This document shows positions 19,637-28,229 of a DNA stretch of 64,000 nt, one piece after another. The notes beneath the pieces are model-generated. The model searched no databases. It was given only the letters and a program-made list of their open reading frames with translations, and had not been told where the DNA came from. Source of the DNA: Agrococcus beijingensis. Lineage in GTDB: Bacteria > Actinomycetota > Actinomycetes > Actinomycetales > Microbacteriaceae. Within the stretch, counting starts at the first letter, position 1; every line of letters begins with the position of its first letter. Made by a program: the position numbers and the translations under genes. The stretch lies in assembly GCF_030758955.1 (NCBI RefSeq), contig NZ_CP132360.1:1857782-1921781 (forward strand). The letters are read 5' to 3'.

Positions 19637-20379
19637 TGCTGCTCGCCATCCACGGCCTGGGCAGCGACTCGGGGGCGATGCGCGCCTACCTCGAGGGCGC
19701 CGTGCCCGCCGGCGTGCGGGTGCTCGCCCCCGACCTGCGTGCGCACGGCGCCAGCAGGCTCATCGGCGGGCCCGACGACTTCGCGCTCGAGGCGATGGCG
19801 GCGGAGGTCGCCGACGAGGTCGCGCGGCACGCCGACGGCACGCCGCTGTCGATCCTGGGCGTCTCGCTCGGGTCGGCCATCGCGGCGAGCATCGCGCGCT
19901 CTGGCCGGTTCCCGCTCGACCGCGTCGCGCTCGTGCGGCCGGCCTTCACCGACGAGCCGCTGCCGGCGAACCTCGCGGTCTTCCCGGTGATCGGCCGGCT
20001 GCTGGAGGCCTACCGGCCGCAGCGCGCGCTCGCCGAGCTGCACCGCTCCGGCGCCTGGCGGGCCATCGCCCACGAGTCGCTCGCGAACGCCCACGCGCTC
20101 GAGGCGCAGCTCACCCAGCCGCGCGCGGTCGAGCGGCGCATCCGCCTGCTCGAGATCCCGCGCAACAGCGCCTACCGGCTCGGCGAGCTGCGCATCGCCG
20201 CACCGACGGTGGTGCTGGCCAGCCACCGCGACCCCGTGCATCCGCTGCACGTCGCCGAGGCGTGGCGCGCCGAGCTCGCCTGCCGCATGCTCGTCTCCCC
20301 CGCCCGCGACGACGGCGAGGCCGCGATGTTCGCGTGGTTCCAGCAGCAGCTGGGCAGCTTCCTCGTCGGCGTGCGGTAG
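19636..20379 (+). CDS. alpha/beta hydrolase
   Basis: 247 aa. The fold signature is HGLGSDSGAM at the N-terminus (oxyanion region) and the nucleophile elbow GVSLGSA (Ser77). A catalytic acid and His are likely in HRDPVHPLH near 198-206. It starts on the last base of the nuclease stop codon (TGATG), so it is co-translated. Substrate unknown; it is an esterase/lipase-like enzyme by fold only. Confidence 0.82.
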   Translation: MLLAIHGLGSDSGAMRAYLEGAVPAGVRVLAPDLRAHGASRLIGGPDDFALEAMAAEVADEVARHADGTPLSILGVSLGSAIAASIARSGRFPLDRVALVRPAFTDEPLPANLAVFPVIGRLLEAYRPQRALAELHRSGAWRAIAHESLANAHALEAQLTQPRAVERRIRLLEIPRNSAYRLGELRIAAPTVVLASHRDPVHPLHVAEAWRAELACRMLVSPARDDGEAAMFAWFQQQLGSFLVGVR

Positions 20380-21138
20380 TCAGTCGCGGGCCGCGTCGCG
20401 CGCCAGGTGCAGCGCGGCGGCGGCGGCGGGCACCGCGCCGCCGGCACGTCCGTGCACCGACGACCGGGAGGCATCCGCCCGAAGCACCGGCAGGGTGTGC
20501 ACGACGACCATCGCGATCATCCAGGCGACGCCGATGCCCGCCGCCACGAACTCGAGCGTCGAGCCGATGTCGGTGTTGCCTCGCGCGAGCGAGATGATGC
20601 CGCCCGTCGCGGCGATGATGCCGACCGCCAGGCCCCCGACGATCGACAGGCGAGCCACCCAGCGATCGCTCGCGGTGGCGAACTGCAGCATGGCCAGGCA
20701 GCCCGCGACGAATGCGAGCACGGCCGCGATGATGTGCACCCAGTCGCGCAGCTCTGCCTCGGGGCCGAGCAGGCTAGGGCAGCCGGGCGAGCAGGGCACC
20801 GCGTCGGCGACGCCGAAGAGCGCCCCCGCGACGACGAGCGACGCGGCCGGCACCCACAGCCGCAGGATCGGCAGCTCGGTGCGCACATCGCGCACCGCCA
20901 CGGCGGTGAGCAGCACGCCCACCACGATCAGGCCGAACCCGACCTGGAACTGCGCCGCGGAGTGCATGTGCTGGGCGCCCAGCTCGGAGATGTACAGGAA
21001 GCGCTCGTACATCGCCCGCGCATCGCCGATCACCGCAGCGCCGGCGACGAGGCTCGCGATGGCGAGCAGCGCGACGACGACGTCGGCGATCCGAGGCGGG
21101 AGCACAGCACGACTGTAGTCGCGCGCTCCGTCGGTCAC
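20380..21138 (-). CDS. DUF998 membrane protein
   Basis: 252 aa with about six hydrophobic segments. It begins with an RIADVVVALLAIASLVAGA helix and has HMHSAAQFQVGFGLIVVG, matching DUF998 proteins, whose role is unknown. A small loop, PCSPGCP, carries two cysteines and may face the outside. The stop abuts the end of the convergent hydrolase gene with no spacer. The start at 21138 is the first of few choices and is plausible. Confidence 0.75.
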   Translation of the reverse strand: MTDGARDYSRAVLPPRIADVVVALLAIASLVAGAAVIGDARAMYERFLYISELGAQHMHSAAQFQVGFGLIVVGVLLTAVAVRDVRTELPILRLWVPAASLVVAGALFGVADAVPCSPGCPSLLGPEAELRDWVHIIAAVLAFVAGCLAMLQFATASDRWVARLSIVGGLAVGIIAATGGIISLARGNTDIGSTLEFVAAGIGVAWMIAMVVVHTLPVLRADASRSSVHGRAGGAVPAAAAALHLARDAARD

Positions 21139-21207
21139 ATGTCGTCATCCGGACACACGCCCGTCACATGCGTGGGATACGTTCGGGGAGATCCGGAGGG
21201 AAGTGCG

Positions 21208-22161
21208 ATGCGAGCAGTACTGGTGCGAGAGTTCGGCCCGACCGACAGCGTGGAGATCGGCGAGGTCGAGGCGCCGCTGAAGCTCGGCACCGAGGTCATC
21301 GTCGACGTGCACGCCGCGGGCATGAACCCGATCGACTACAAGACGGTGATCGGCAAGGGAGCCGCCAAGGCCGTCGAGCCGCTGCTGCCGTGGGTCCCCG
21401 GCGGCGATGTCGCCGGCACGGTCGCCGAGGCGCCGTACGAGGCCCACGACCTGCAGCCGGGCGACGCCGTGTTCGGCATCGCGAACCACTGGCGCACGCG
21501 CGGCACCTTCGCCGAGCAGGTCGTGGTGCCGAGCCTCGCGCTCGCGCCGAAGCCGGAGTCGCTCAGCTTCGAGGCGGCGGCGGCAGTGCCGTGCGCCGCC
21601 CTCACGGCGTGGGATGCGGTGGTGCGGGTCGCGAAGGCACGCGCCGGTCAGCGCATCCTGATCCACGCCGGCGCCGGCGGTGTCGGCCACTTCGCCGTGC
21701 AGCTCGCGAAGTACTTCGGCGCGCACGTCACGACCACCGTCTCGACCCGCAACGTCGACTTCGCCCGCTCGCTCGGCGCCGACGAGGTGATCGACTACAC
21801 CCAGCAGCGCTTCGAGGAGGTCGTGCAGAAGGTCGACGTCGTCGTCGACCTCATCGGCAACGTCGCCGACGACACCGGCACCCGCTCGCTCGACGCGCTG
21901 AAGCACGGCGGCCTCTACCTCAACGTGCCCACCGGCTCCTGGCCCGATTACGCATCCGCCGCCGCCGGTCGAGGCATGCGCGCCTCCTCGGTCAAGGTGG
22001 AGTCCGACGGCTCGAACCTCGGCATCATCGGGCGCCTCATCGACGCGGGCGACGTGCGCGTCGAGCTGCAGCACGTCTACCCGCTCGAGCAGGTGCACGA
22101 CGCCTTTGCCGAGCTGCAGCGGGGGCATGTGCGCGGAAAGCTCGTCCTGAAGGTGCGCTGA
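21208..22161 (+). CDS. NADPH:quinone reductase (MDR family, zinc-free)
   Basis: 317 aa medium-chain dehydrogenase/reductase of the quinone-reductase branch. The nucleotide site AGAGGVG (154-160) is clear, and the catalytic and structural zinc cysteines are absent, as normal for this branch. Reduces quinones or enones with NADPH. The ATG at 21208 has GGAGGGA about 6 nt upstream, a strong site. Likely monocistronic. Confidence 0.88.
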   Translation: MRAVLVREFGPTDSVEIGEVEAPLKLGTEVIVDVHAAGMNPIDYKTVIGKGAAKAVEPLLPWVPGGDVAGTVAEAPYEAHDLQPGDAVFGIANHWRTRGTFAEQVVVPSLALAPKPESLSFEAAAAVPCAALTAWDAVVRVAKARAGQRILIHAGAGGVGHFAVQLAKYFGAHVTTTVSTRNVDFARSLGADEVIDYTQQRFEEVVQKVDVVVDLIGNVADDTGTRSLDALKHGGLYLNVPTGSWPDYASAAAGRGMRASSVKVESDGSNLGIIGRLIDAGDVRVELQHVYPLEQVHDAFAELQRGHVRGKLVLKVR

Positions 22162-22198
22162 GCGCGCGGCGGGGCCTCCGACAGTGCAAGATGGTCGG

Positions 22199-23842
22199 AT
22201 GAGCGACGCGAAGAAGCCGCTGCTGGAGGTCTCTGGACTCAAGGTCGAGTTCACGACCCAGGACGGCACAGTCACAGCCGTGCACGAGGCGAGCCTGTCG
22301 CTCGCCGCGGGCGAGACGCTCGCGATCGTGGGTGAGTCGGGCTCGGGCAAGTCGACCACCGCGATGGCGGTGATCGGCCTGCTGTCGGGCAACGGCCGCG
22401 TCTCGGCCGGGAGCATCAAGCTCGACGGCCAGGAGCTGGTCGGCGCGAACGAGGCGACCATGCGCGGCGTGCGCGGCCGCCGCATCGGCCTCGTGCCGCA
22501 GGATCCGATGTCGAACCTCAACCCGGTCGCCAGGATCGGCACTCAGGTCGCCGAGACGCTGCTCGCGCACGGCCTCGCCACGCGCAAGGACGTCGATCAG
22601 AAGGTGATCGAGACGCTCGAGGCCGCCGGGCTGCCGAACGCCGCCGAGCGCGCGAAGTCGTACCCGCACGAGTTCTCCGGCGGCATGCGCCAGCGCGCGC
22701 TCATCGCCATCGGCCTCGCCTGTCGGCCGCAGCTGCTGATCGCCGACGAGCCCACCAGCGCGCTCGACGTGACCGTGCAGCGCACGATCCTCGACCAGCT
22801 GCAGCAGATGACCGAGCAGCTCGGCACCGCCGTGCTGCTCATCACGCACGACCTGGGCCTGGCGGCCGAGCGCGCCCAGCGCGTCGTGGTCATGCACCGC
22901 GGCCGCGTGGTCGAGCAGGGATCCGCGAAGCAGATCCTCGAGTCGCCGCAGCACCCGTACACGCAGTCGCTCGTGAAGGCGGCGCCGTCGGTCGCGATGG
23001 CGCGGCTGCGCCCCGAGGACTTCGCCACCGAGGCTGCGGATGCGTCGAAGCCGCAGGACGTCATCGTCGAGTTCGAGAACGTCACGAAGGAGTTCCACGT
23101 GCGCGGCCGGCGCGAGCCCTTCAAGGCCGTCGACGACGTGAGCCTGTCGGTGCCGCGCGGCAAGACCGTCTCGATCGTGGGCGAGTCGGGCTCGGGCAAG
23201 ACCACCACCGCCCGCATGCTGCTGAAGGCCTATGAGCCGACCAGCGGCACCGTGAAGTTCGAGGGCAAGGACGTCTTCGCGCTCTCGCGCGAGGAGCAGA
23301 AGGCCTTCCGCCAGCGGGTGCAGCCGGTGTTCCAGGACCCGTACTCGTCGCTGAACCCGATGTTCACGATCGAGAAGATCATCGAGGAGCCGCTGTCGTT
23401 CTACGGCAAGGGCTCCCGCACCGAGCGGCAGAAGCGCGTGCGCGAGCTGCTCGACCAGGTGGCGCTGCCGAGCGAGATGGCGCGCCGCTACCCGTCGGAG
23501 CTGTCGGGCGGCCAGCGGCAGCGCGTCGCCATCGCGCGCGCGCTCGCCCTCTCCCCCGACGTGATCGTCTGCGACGAGCCGGTCTCGGCGCTCGACGTGC
23601 TCGTGCAGGATCAGATCCTGCGGCTGCTGGGCGAGCTGCAGAAGGAGCTCGGCCTCAGCTACCTGTTCATCTCGCACGACCTCGCCGTCGTGCGCCTCAT
23701 CAGCGACTACGTCGCGGTGATGCAGAACGGGCGGCTCGTCGAGGCGGCGACGAGCGAGGAGATCTTCACGAATCCTCGCGATCCGTACACGCGCAAGCTG
23801 CTCGCGTCGATCCCCGGCAACGAGCTGAAGATCGCGAGCTGA
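22199..23842 (+). CDS. fused double ABC ATPase for peptide uptake (DppD-DppF type)
   Basis: 547 aa with two complete ABC domains in one chain: Walker A GESGSGKS at 45-52 and again near 327-334, signatures EFSGGMRQR and ELSGGQRQR, and Walker B LLIADEPTSALD and VIVCDEPVSALD. Each half has the oligopeptide/dipeptide C-terminal extension (PYTQSLVKAAP, PYTRKLLASIP). It should power the DppB/DppC permease encoded on the opposite strand from 26214 down to 24275. The ATPase gene is convergent to its partners rather than in their operon. Start ATG at 22199. Confidence 0.93.
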   Translation: MSDAKKPLLEVSGLKVEFTTQDGTVTAVHEASLSLAAGETLAIVGESGSGKSTTAMAVIGLLSGNGRVSAGSIKLDGQELVGANEATMRGVRGRRIGLVPQDPMSNLNPVARIGTQVAETLLAHGLATRKDVDQKVIETLEAAGLPNAAERAKSYPHEFSGGMRQRALIAIGLACRPQLLIADEPTSALDVTVQRTILDQLQQMTEQLGTAVLLITHDLGLAAERAQRVVVMHRGRVVEQGSAKQILESPQHPYTQSLVKAAPSVAMARLRPEDFATEAADASKPQDVIVEFENVTKEFHVRGRREPFKAVDDVSLSVPRGKTVSIVGESGSGKTTTARMLLKAYEPTSGTVKFEGKDVFALSREEQKAFRQRVQPVFQDPYSSLNPMFTIEKIIEEPLSFYGKGSRTERQKRVRELLDQVALPSEMARRYPSELSGGQRQRVAIARALALSPDVIVCDEPVSALDVLVQDQILRLLGELQKELGLSYLFISHDLAVVRLISDYVAVMQNGRLVEAATSEEIFTNPRDPYTRKLLASIPGNELKIAS

Positions 23843-23870
23843 GCGCCCGCAGCGCCCTCCACCTCCGATT

Positions 23871-24180
23871 GGCGCCTTCCGCGCCTGAGCGGCGCCTTCC
23901 GCGCCTGAGTGGCGACTTCCACGCCTCAGTGGCGCCTTCCGCGCCTCAGTGGCGCCTTCCGCGCCTCAGTGGCGCCTTCCGCGCCTGAGTGGCGCCTTCC
24001 GCACCTGAGCGGCGCCTTCCCCGCCTGAGCGGCGCCCTCCGCCCCTGAGTTGGCCACTCCCGCGCCCGAGTGGCCGCTTCCCGCGGAACCCTTCCCTGCC
24101 GCGGGAGCGCCACTCACCTGCGGGAAGCGCCACTCACCCGCGGGAAGCGCCACTCACCCGCAGGAAGCGCCACTCAGGGG
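23871..24180. repeat. 20-nt tandem array (9 copies) facing an inverted array (4 copies)
   Basis: From 23871 to 24050 the unit GGCGCCTTCCGCGCCTGAGT repeats nine times at exactly 20-nt spacing with few changes. Two degenerate units follow (24051-24086). Then four units of CGGGAAGCGCCACTCACCCG, also 20 nt apart (24101-24180), run in the opposite sense; their complement shares TGAGTGGCGC-TTCC-GCG with the forward unit. The centre folds as GAGTGG...CCGCGG (24068-24086) with CCGCGG...CCACTC (24099-24115) round a 12-nt loop. There are no spacers, and 20 is not a multiple of 3, so it is neither CRISPR nor coding. It fills the gap between convergent transporter genes. Confidence 0.93.
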
Positions 24181-24199
24181 TCGCGGGGCAGCAGCAGGA

Positions 24200-24259
24200 C
24201 CGGGGGCCGGGACGGCCCCCGGAGCTGCGGTCGCGGCAGAGGCCCGAAAGGGCCTCTGC
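24200..24259 (-). terminator. two adjacent terminator hairpins
   Basis: CCGGGGGCC (24200-24208) pairs with GGCCCCCGG (24214-24222), and GCAGAGGCCC (24236-24245) pairs perfectly with GGGCCTCTGC (24250-24259) around a GAAA tetraloop. They lie just past the stop of the DppC-type permease gene and probably end that operon; the array beyond may end the convergent ATPase transcript. Confidence 0.8.
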
Positions 24260-24274
24260 CTCCAGCTCCACCGC

Positions 24275-25213
24275 TCAGCGCTTGCGGGTGCGGGGGTCCA
24301 TCGCCTCGCGCAGCGCCTCGCCCAGCAGGGTGAAGCCGAGCGCCGCGACCATGATGCAGATGCCGGGCAGGAACGCCAGCCACGGGGCGATCGCCAGCTC
24401 TGCCTGAGCGTAGGTGAGCATGCGCCCCCACTCCGCGGTCTCGGGGCGGCCGCCGCCGAGGCCGAGGAACGACAGCGCCGCCGCATCGATGACGGCGGTC
24501 GCGAGCGTCAGCGTCGCCTGCACGATGACCGGCCCGACCGAGTTCGGCAGCAGGTGCGACATGGTGATGCGGCCGGTGCCGAGCCCCAGCGTGCGCGCCG
24601 CGAGCACGTAGTCGGCCTCGCGCTGCTGGAGCATCGACGAGCGCAGCAGGCGCGCGAAGATCGGCACCTGCGCGACGCCGATGGCGATCATCACCGCGAG
24701 CGGCGTGCGGCCGAGGATCGCGGCGATCGAGACCGCCAGCAGCAGGTGCGGCACCGAGAGCAGGATGTCGACGACCCGCATGATGACCGTGTCGACCCAT
24801 CCGCCGAAGGCGCCCGCGAGCGCGCCCAGGAACATGCCGCCGAGCAGGCCGAAGAAGGTCGACACGACGCCGATGAGCAACGACGCCTGCGCGCCCCAGA
24901 TGAGCTTCGAGAGCACGTCGCCGCCGAAGCGGTCGATGCCGAGCGGGAACTCGGCCACCTCACCGGGACCGGGCAGATAGGTCGGCAGGCGCAGGCCTGC
25001 GCCGGGCGTCGCGAGCTCGGGGTAGGGCGCCAGCACGGGTGCGAGCACGGAGACGAGCACGAACAGCGCCACGACGATGGCGCCCGCCCAGGCGGCGGGG
25101 TTGCGGCGCGTGCGGCGCAGCACGTCGCCCCAGAAGCTGCCGGAGCGGCGCGCCTGCCCCTGGTCGCCGCCCTCGGGCGTCGGCAGCGTCGGAAGAGCTT
25201 CTGCGGCGCTCAC
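24275..25213 (-). CDS. peptide ABC transporter permease, DppC type
   Basis: 312 aa from a GTG at 25213 overlapping the upstream permease stop (GTGA). A cytoplasmic N-terminus of about 30 residues precedes TM1 (AAWAGAIVVALFVLVSVLA). The permease coupling loop EAA-like motif is EADYVLAARTLGLGTGRI. About six membrane segments. Forms the pore with the DppB-type protein and uses the fused ATPase at 22199-23842. Last gene of the operon, followed by terminators and the repeat array. Confidence 0.92.
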   Translation of the reverse strand: MSAAEALPTLPTPEGGDQGQARRSGSFWGDVLRRTRRNPAAWAGAIVVALFVLVSVLAPVLAPYPELATPGAGLRLPTYLPGPGEVAEFPLGIDRFGGDVLSKLIWGAQASLLIGVVSTFFGLLGGMFLGALAGAFGGWVDTVIMRVVDILLSVPHLLLAVSIAAILGRTPLAVMIAIGVAQVPIFARLLRSSMLQQREADYVLAARTLGLGTGRITMSHLLPNSVGPVIVQATLTLATAVIDAAALSFLGLGGGRPETAEWGRMLTYAQAELAIAPWLAFLPGICIMVAALGFTLLGEALREAMDPRTRKR

Positions 25214-26214
25214 TGGATCCTCACCCTCGGGTCGATGAACGAGTAGGAGATGTCGACGAGCAGGTTGATGATCGCGTACGCGAAGGCGATGAAGAGCACG
25301 AAGCCCTGCAGCACCGGGAAGTCGCGCGCGAAGATGGCATCGGCGAGGAACTTGCCGATGCCGGGGAACGCGAAGACCGTCTCGGTGAGCACGGCGCCCG
25401 AGATGAGCAGGCCCGTCTGCAGGCCGATGGTCGTCACGACCGGCAGCATCGCGTTGCGCAGCACGAAGCGGTCGCGGATCACCTGCGACGAGACGCCCTT
25501 GGCGCGGCCGGTGCGCACGTAGTCGGCGTTCACGACCTCGAGCACCGAGGCGCGCGTGATGCGCACGATGATGGCGAGCGGGATCGTCGCGAGCGCGAGC
25601 GCCGGCAGCGTCAGGTGCACGATGGCGTCCCAGGCGGCGTCGAGCTCGCCCGTGAGCAGCCCGTCGAGCACGTAGAAGCCCGTCGCATGCGTCGCATCGA
25701 CGCTCCGATCCTGGCGGCCGGTGGAGGGCAGCCAGCCGAGCTGCACCGCGAACACCCACTTCAGCATGAAGGCGAGGAAGAACACCGGGATCGTGATGCC
25801 GATGAGGCTGCCGGTCACCGACAGGTGGTCGATGAGGCGCCCATGGTTGCGCGCGGCCCAGTAGCCGAGCGGCACGCCGATGCCGACGGCGATGATGAGC
25901 GCCAGCACGGCCAGCTCGACCGTCGCCGGGAAGCGGTTCGCGAACTCCTCGAGCACCGGTCGACGGGTCTCGATCGAGTTGCCGAAGTCGCCCTGCAGCA
26001 GGCGCCCCAGCCAGGTGAGGTACTGCTCGGGCAGCGGGCGGTTGAAGCCGTAGGCCTCGTTGATGCGCTCGATCGCCTCGGGCGTCGCGCGCTCCCCCAG
26101 CAGCGCCGCGGCCGGCCCGCCGGGCAGCGCGCGCACCCAGAAGAAGAGCAGCACGGTCAGGCCGAACAGGGTCGGGATCAGCAGCAGCAGGCGCTTGCCG
26201 ATGGTTCTCAGCAC
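25210..26214 (-). CDS. peptide ABC transporter permease, DppB type
   Basis: 334 aa from a GTG at 26214 with GGAGAG upstream. The N-terminus KRLLLLIPTLFGLTVLLFF is the standard TM1 of DppB/OppB, followed by the large external loop (LPGGPAAALLG..) and the EAA motif NADYVRTGRAKGVSS. Partner of the DppC-type permease with which it overlaps by 4 bp. A strong hairpin separates it from the upstream binding-protein gene. The frame continues further upstream through that hairpin but no good start is there. Confidence 0.92.
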   Translation of the reverse strand: MLRTIGKRLLLLIPTLFGLTVLLFFWVRALPGGPAAALLGERATPEAIERINEAYGFNRPLPEQYLTWLGRLLQGDFGNSIETRRPVLEEFANRFPATVELAVLALIIAVGIGVPLGYWAARNHGRLIDHLSVTGSLIGITIPVFFLAFMLKWVFAVQLGWLPSTGRQDRSVDATHATGFYVLDGLLTGELDAAWDAIVHLTLPALALATIPLAIIVRITRASVLEVVNADYVRTGRAKGVSSQVIRDRFVLRNAMLPVVTTIGLQTGLLISGAVLTETVFAFPGIGKFLADAIFARDFPVLQGFVLFIAFAYAIINLLVDISYSFIDPRVRIQ

Positions 26215-26284
26215 GTGGGTCTCTCCGGGTGGTGGGACAGGGGCGGGCGCGGCTGCGCCCGGTGAGCGACCGAGGGCGCTCGTG

Positions 26285-26322
26285 CCGGATGCCGTGGGTC
26301 GAAGGGGACCCACGGCATCCGG
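26285..26322 (-). terminator. intercistronic hairpin between binding protein and permease genes
   Basis: CCGGATGCCGTGGGTC (26285-26300) pairs perfectly, 16 bp, with GACCCACGGCATCCGG (26307-26322) across a 6-nt loop. It lies in the 124-bp gap between the solute-binding-protein gene and the permease genes. A partial terminator or 3'-end stabiliser here would give more binding protein than permease, the usual stoichiometry. Confidence 0.85.
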
Positions 26323-26338
26323 GTGATGAGCGTCGAGG

Positions 26339-28009
26339 CTACTCGCTCAGCTCGATCATGTTGAACACCTCGTCGTTGACGGGGCTGGCCGGGTAGCTGG
26401 TCACCCGCGCGTCGAACGCGAGCGTCGGCGCCGGGTGCGCGAGCGGCACGCCGGGCACGAACTGCGCGATCTGCTCGTTGATCTCCTGGTAGGCATCGCC
26501 TGCAGCATCCATGTCGGGCAGCTGGCGCGCCTCGGAGAGCGCCGAGAACAGCTCGGGGTTCTCGAAGCCCCACTCGTTCGAGTAGCCGTTGAAGAAGACG
26601 CCGACGAAGTTGTCGGTGTCGTTGTAGTCACCGGTCCAGCCGAGCAGGTGGATGCCGTGGTCGGCCGTGCCGCGCATGCGGTCGAGGTAGTCGGTCCACT
26701 CGTCCGAGACGGGCTCGACCGTGATGCCGACCGCCTCGAGCTGCGTCGACAGCGTGGAGAAGATCTCCTCGGGGTTCGGCATGTACGGGCGGGAGATGTT
26801 CACCGGGTAGTTGAACGTCAGCGTCAGGCCATCGGGGTAGCCGGCCTCGGCGAGCAGCTCCTGCGCTCGTGCGGGGTCGTACTCGTAGTCGGTGACGCTG
26901 TCGTTGTAGCCGTTGACCACGGGCGGGATGAACTGCGTGGCCACCTCGGTGCCCTCGGGCAGCACCTGCGTGGTGAGCGCCTCACGGTCGATCGCGTGGG
27001 CGATCGCCTGGCGCACGCGCACATCCTGCAGCTCGGGCACCGTCTGGTTGAAGCCCAGGTAGAGCACCGTGAAGGGGTCGCGCTGCATGACGTTGAAGCC
27101 GGCGTCCTCGAGGGCGGCGGTGTCGGCCGGCGCGACGAGGTCGTAGCCGTCGATGTCGCCCGACTCGAGCGCCTGGCGGCGCGCGGTCGAGTCGTCGATC
27201 ACGCGGAAGACGATCTCCTGCACCTGGCCCTGGTCGCCCCAGTAGTCGGGGTTCGCCTGCAGCACGACCTGCTCACCGGGCGCCCAGGACTCGAACGTGA
27301 ACGGGCCGGTGCCGGTGGGGTGCGCCTCGCCGTACTGGCTGTACTCCGGCGCCTCCTCCGAGCCGCCGACCTCGTCGGCGCCGAACTCCTCGAGCGCGGC
27401 GGGGCTCTGCATCGCGAAGGCGGGCAGCGAGAGCGACGCGATGAAGCCCGAGAAGGGGCGCGTCAGGTTGACGGTCGCGACGAGATCCTCGTCGGCCGAG
27501 CACGACTCGTAGAGCGCGTTCTCGTCGCCGGCGAAGCCGCCGTAGAGCGAGCCGTAGTAGTAGGAGAGGCTCTCGGTGGCGGTCAGGCCAGTCCAGTTGT
27601 ACCAGCGGTCGAAGTTCGCGCAGACGGCCTCGGCGTTGAACTCGGTGCCGTCGTGGAAGGTGACGCCCTCCTGCAGCTGGAACGTGTAGGAGCTGCCGTC
27701 GTCGTTCGGCTCCCAGCTGGTCGCGAGCAGCGGCGCCGGGTCGGCCGTGCCCGGCTCGACGCCGACGAGGCCCTCGAAGATCTGCCGGGAGATGCGGAAC
27801 GTCTCGCCGTCGGAGGCGAACGCCGGGTCGAGGCCCGACGGGTCGCTCGAGGACGCGAAGACGAACGTCGAGTCGACGTCGCCCTCGGGGGCCGCGCTGC
27901 CGGTGGTGCCGGGGTCGCGCTGGCTCTGCACGCAGCCGGTGAGCACGAGCGCGAGCGCTGCGCCGCCGGCGAGGCCTGCGAGCAGCCGTCGCTTTGCGGA
28001 TCGATTCAC
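26339..28009 (-). CDS. peptide ABC transporter substrate-binding lipoprotein
   Basis: 556 aa, family 5 extracellular solute-binding protein. The signal peptide has a lipobox LTGC (Cys about residue 26), so it is membrane-anchored outside the cell. Body motifs such as TFQLQEGVTFHDGTEFNAEAV and VRQAIAHAIDREAL are typical of dipeptide/oligopeptide binders. It is the first and, because of the downstream hairpin, probably the most abundant product of the transporter operon. The exact ligand is unknown. The 220-bp gap upstream is shared with the divergent kinase gene; I saw TAGGTT (minus strand, 28080-28085) as a possible -10 but no well-spaced -35. Confidence 0.93.
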   Translation of the reverse strand: MNRSAKRRLLAGLAGGAALALVLTGCVQSQRDPGTTGSAAPEGDVDSTFVFASSSDPSGLDPAFASDGETFRISRQIFEGLVGVEPGTADPAPLLATSWEPNDDGSSYTFQLQEGVTFHDGTEFNAEAVCANFDRWYNWTGLTATESLSYYYGSLYGGFAGDENALYESCSADEDLVATVNLTRPFSGFIASLSLPAFAMQSPAALEEFGADEVGGSEEAPEYSQYGEAHPTGTGPFTFESWAPGEQVVLQANPDYWGDQGQVQEIVFRVIDDSTARRQALESGDIDGYDLVAPADTAALEDAGFNVMQRDPFTVLYLGFNQTVPELQDVRVRQAIAHAIDREALTTQVLPEGTEVATQFIPPVVNGYNDSVTDYEYDPARAQELLAEAGYPDGLTLTFNYPVNISRPYMPNPEEIFSTLSTQLEAVGITVEPVSDEWTDYLDRMRGTADHGIHLLGWTGDYNDTDNFVGVFFNGYSNEWGFENPELFSALSEARQLPDMDAAGDAYQEINEQIAQFVPGVPLAHPAPTLAFDARVTSYPASPVNDEVFNMIELSE

Positions 28010-28229
28010 GGTCTTGGACCTTTCCTGGAAGGGACTGTTCGCACGGCCCGCGGCTCAGCGGCGAGCATGCGTAGCTGTCAACCTAGTCGCAGTTGCGCGC
28101 GAACAATGTCACAGCAGGGTCACGATTGGGTTTCGCGAATCGCTCCGCCCGACGAGGCGCCTCCTCATCGAGGACGAGATGGGGGCGGATGCGCTGCGGC
28201 CCGCGGGTGCACCGCCCTAGCCTGAGCGC

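Noticed and set aside
23926..24153. Small minus-strand reading frame with repeated APLRRGRRHSGAEGA-like peptides
   Set aside because: It is produced by the 20-nt array read in successive frames; it has no ribosome site, and the period is not a multiple of three.
23871..24180. CRISPR array
   Set aside because: Repeats abut one another with no variable spacers, units are only 20 nt, orientation reverses midway, and no cas genes are near.
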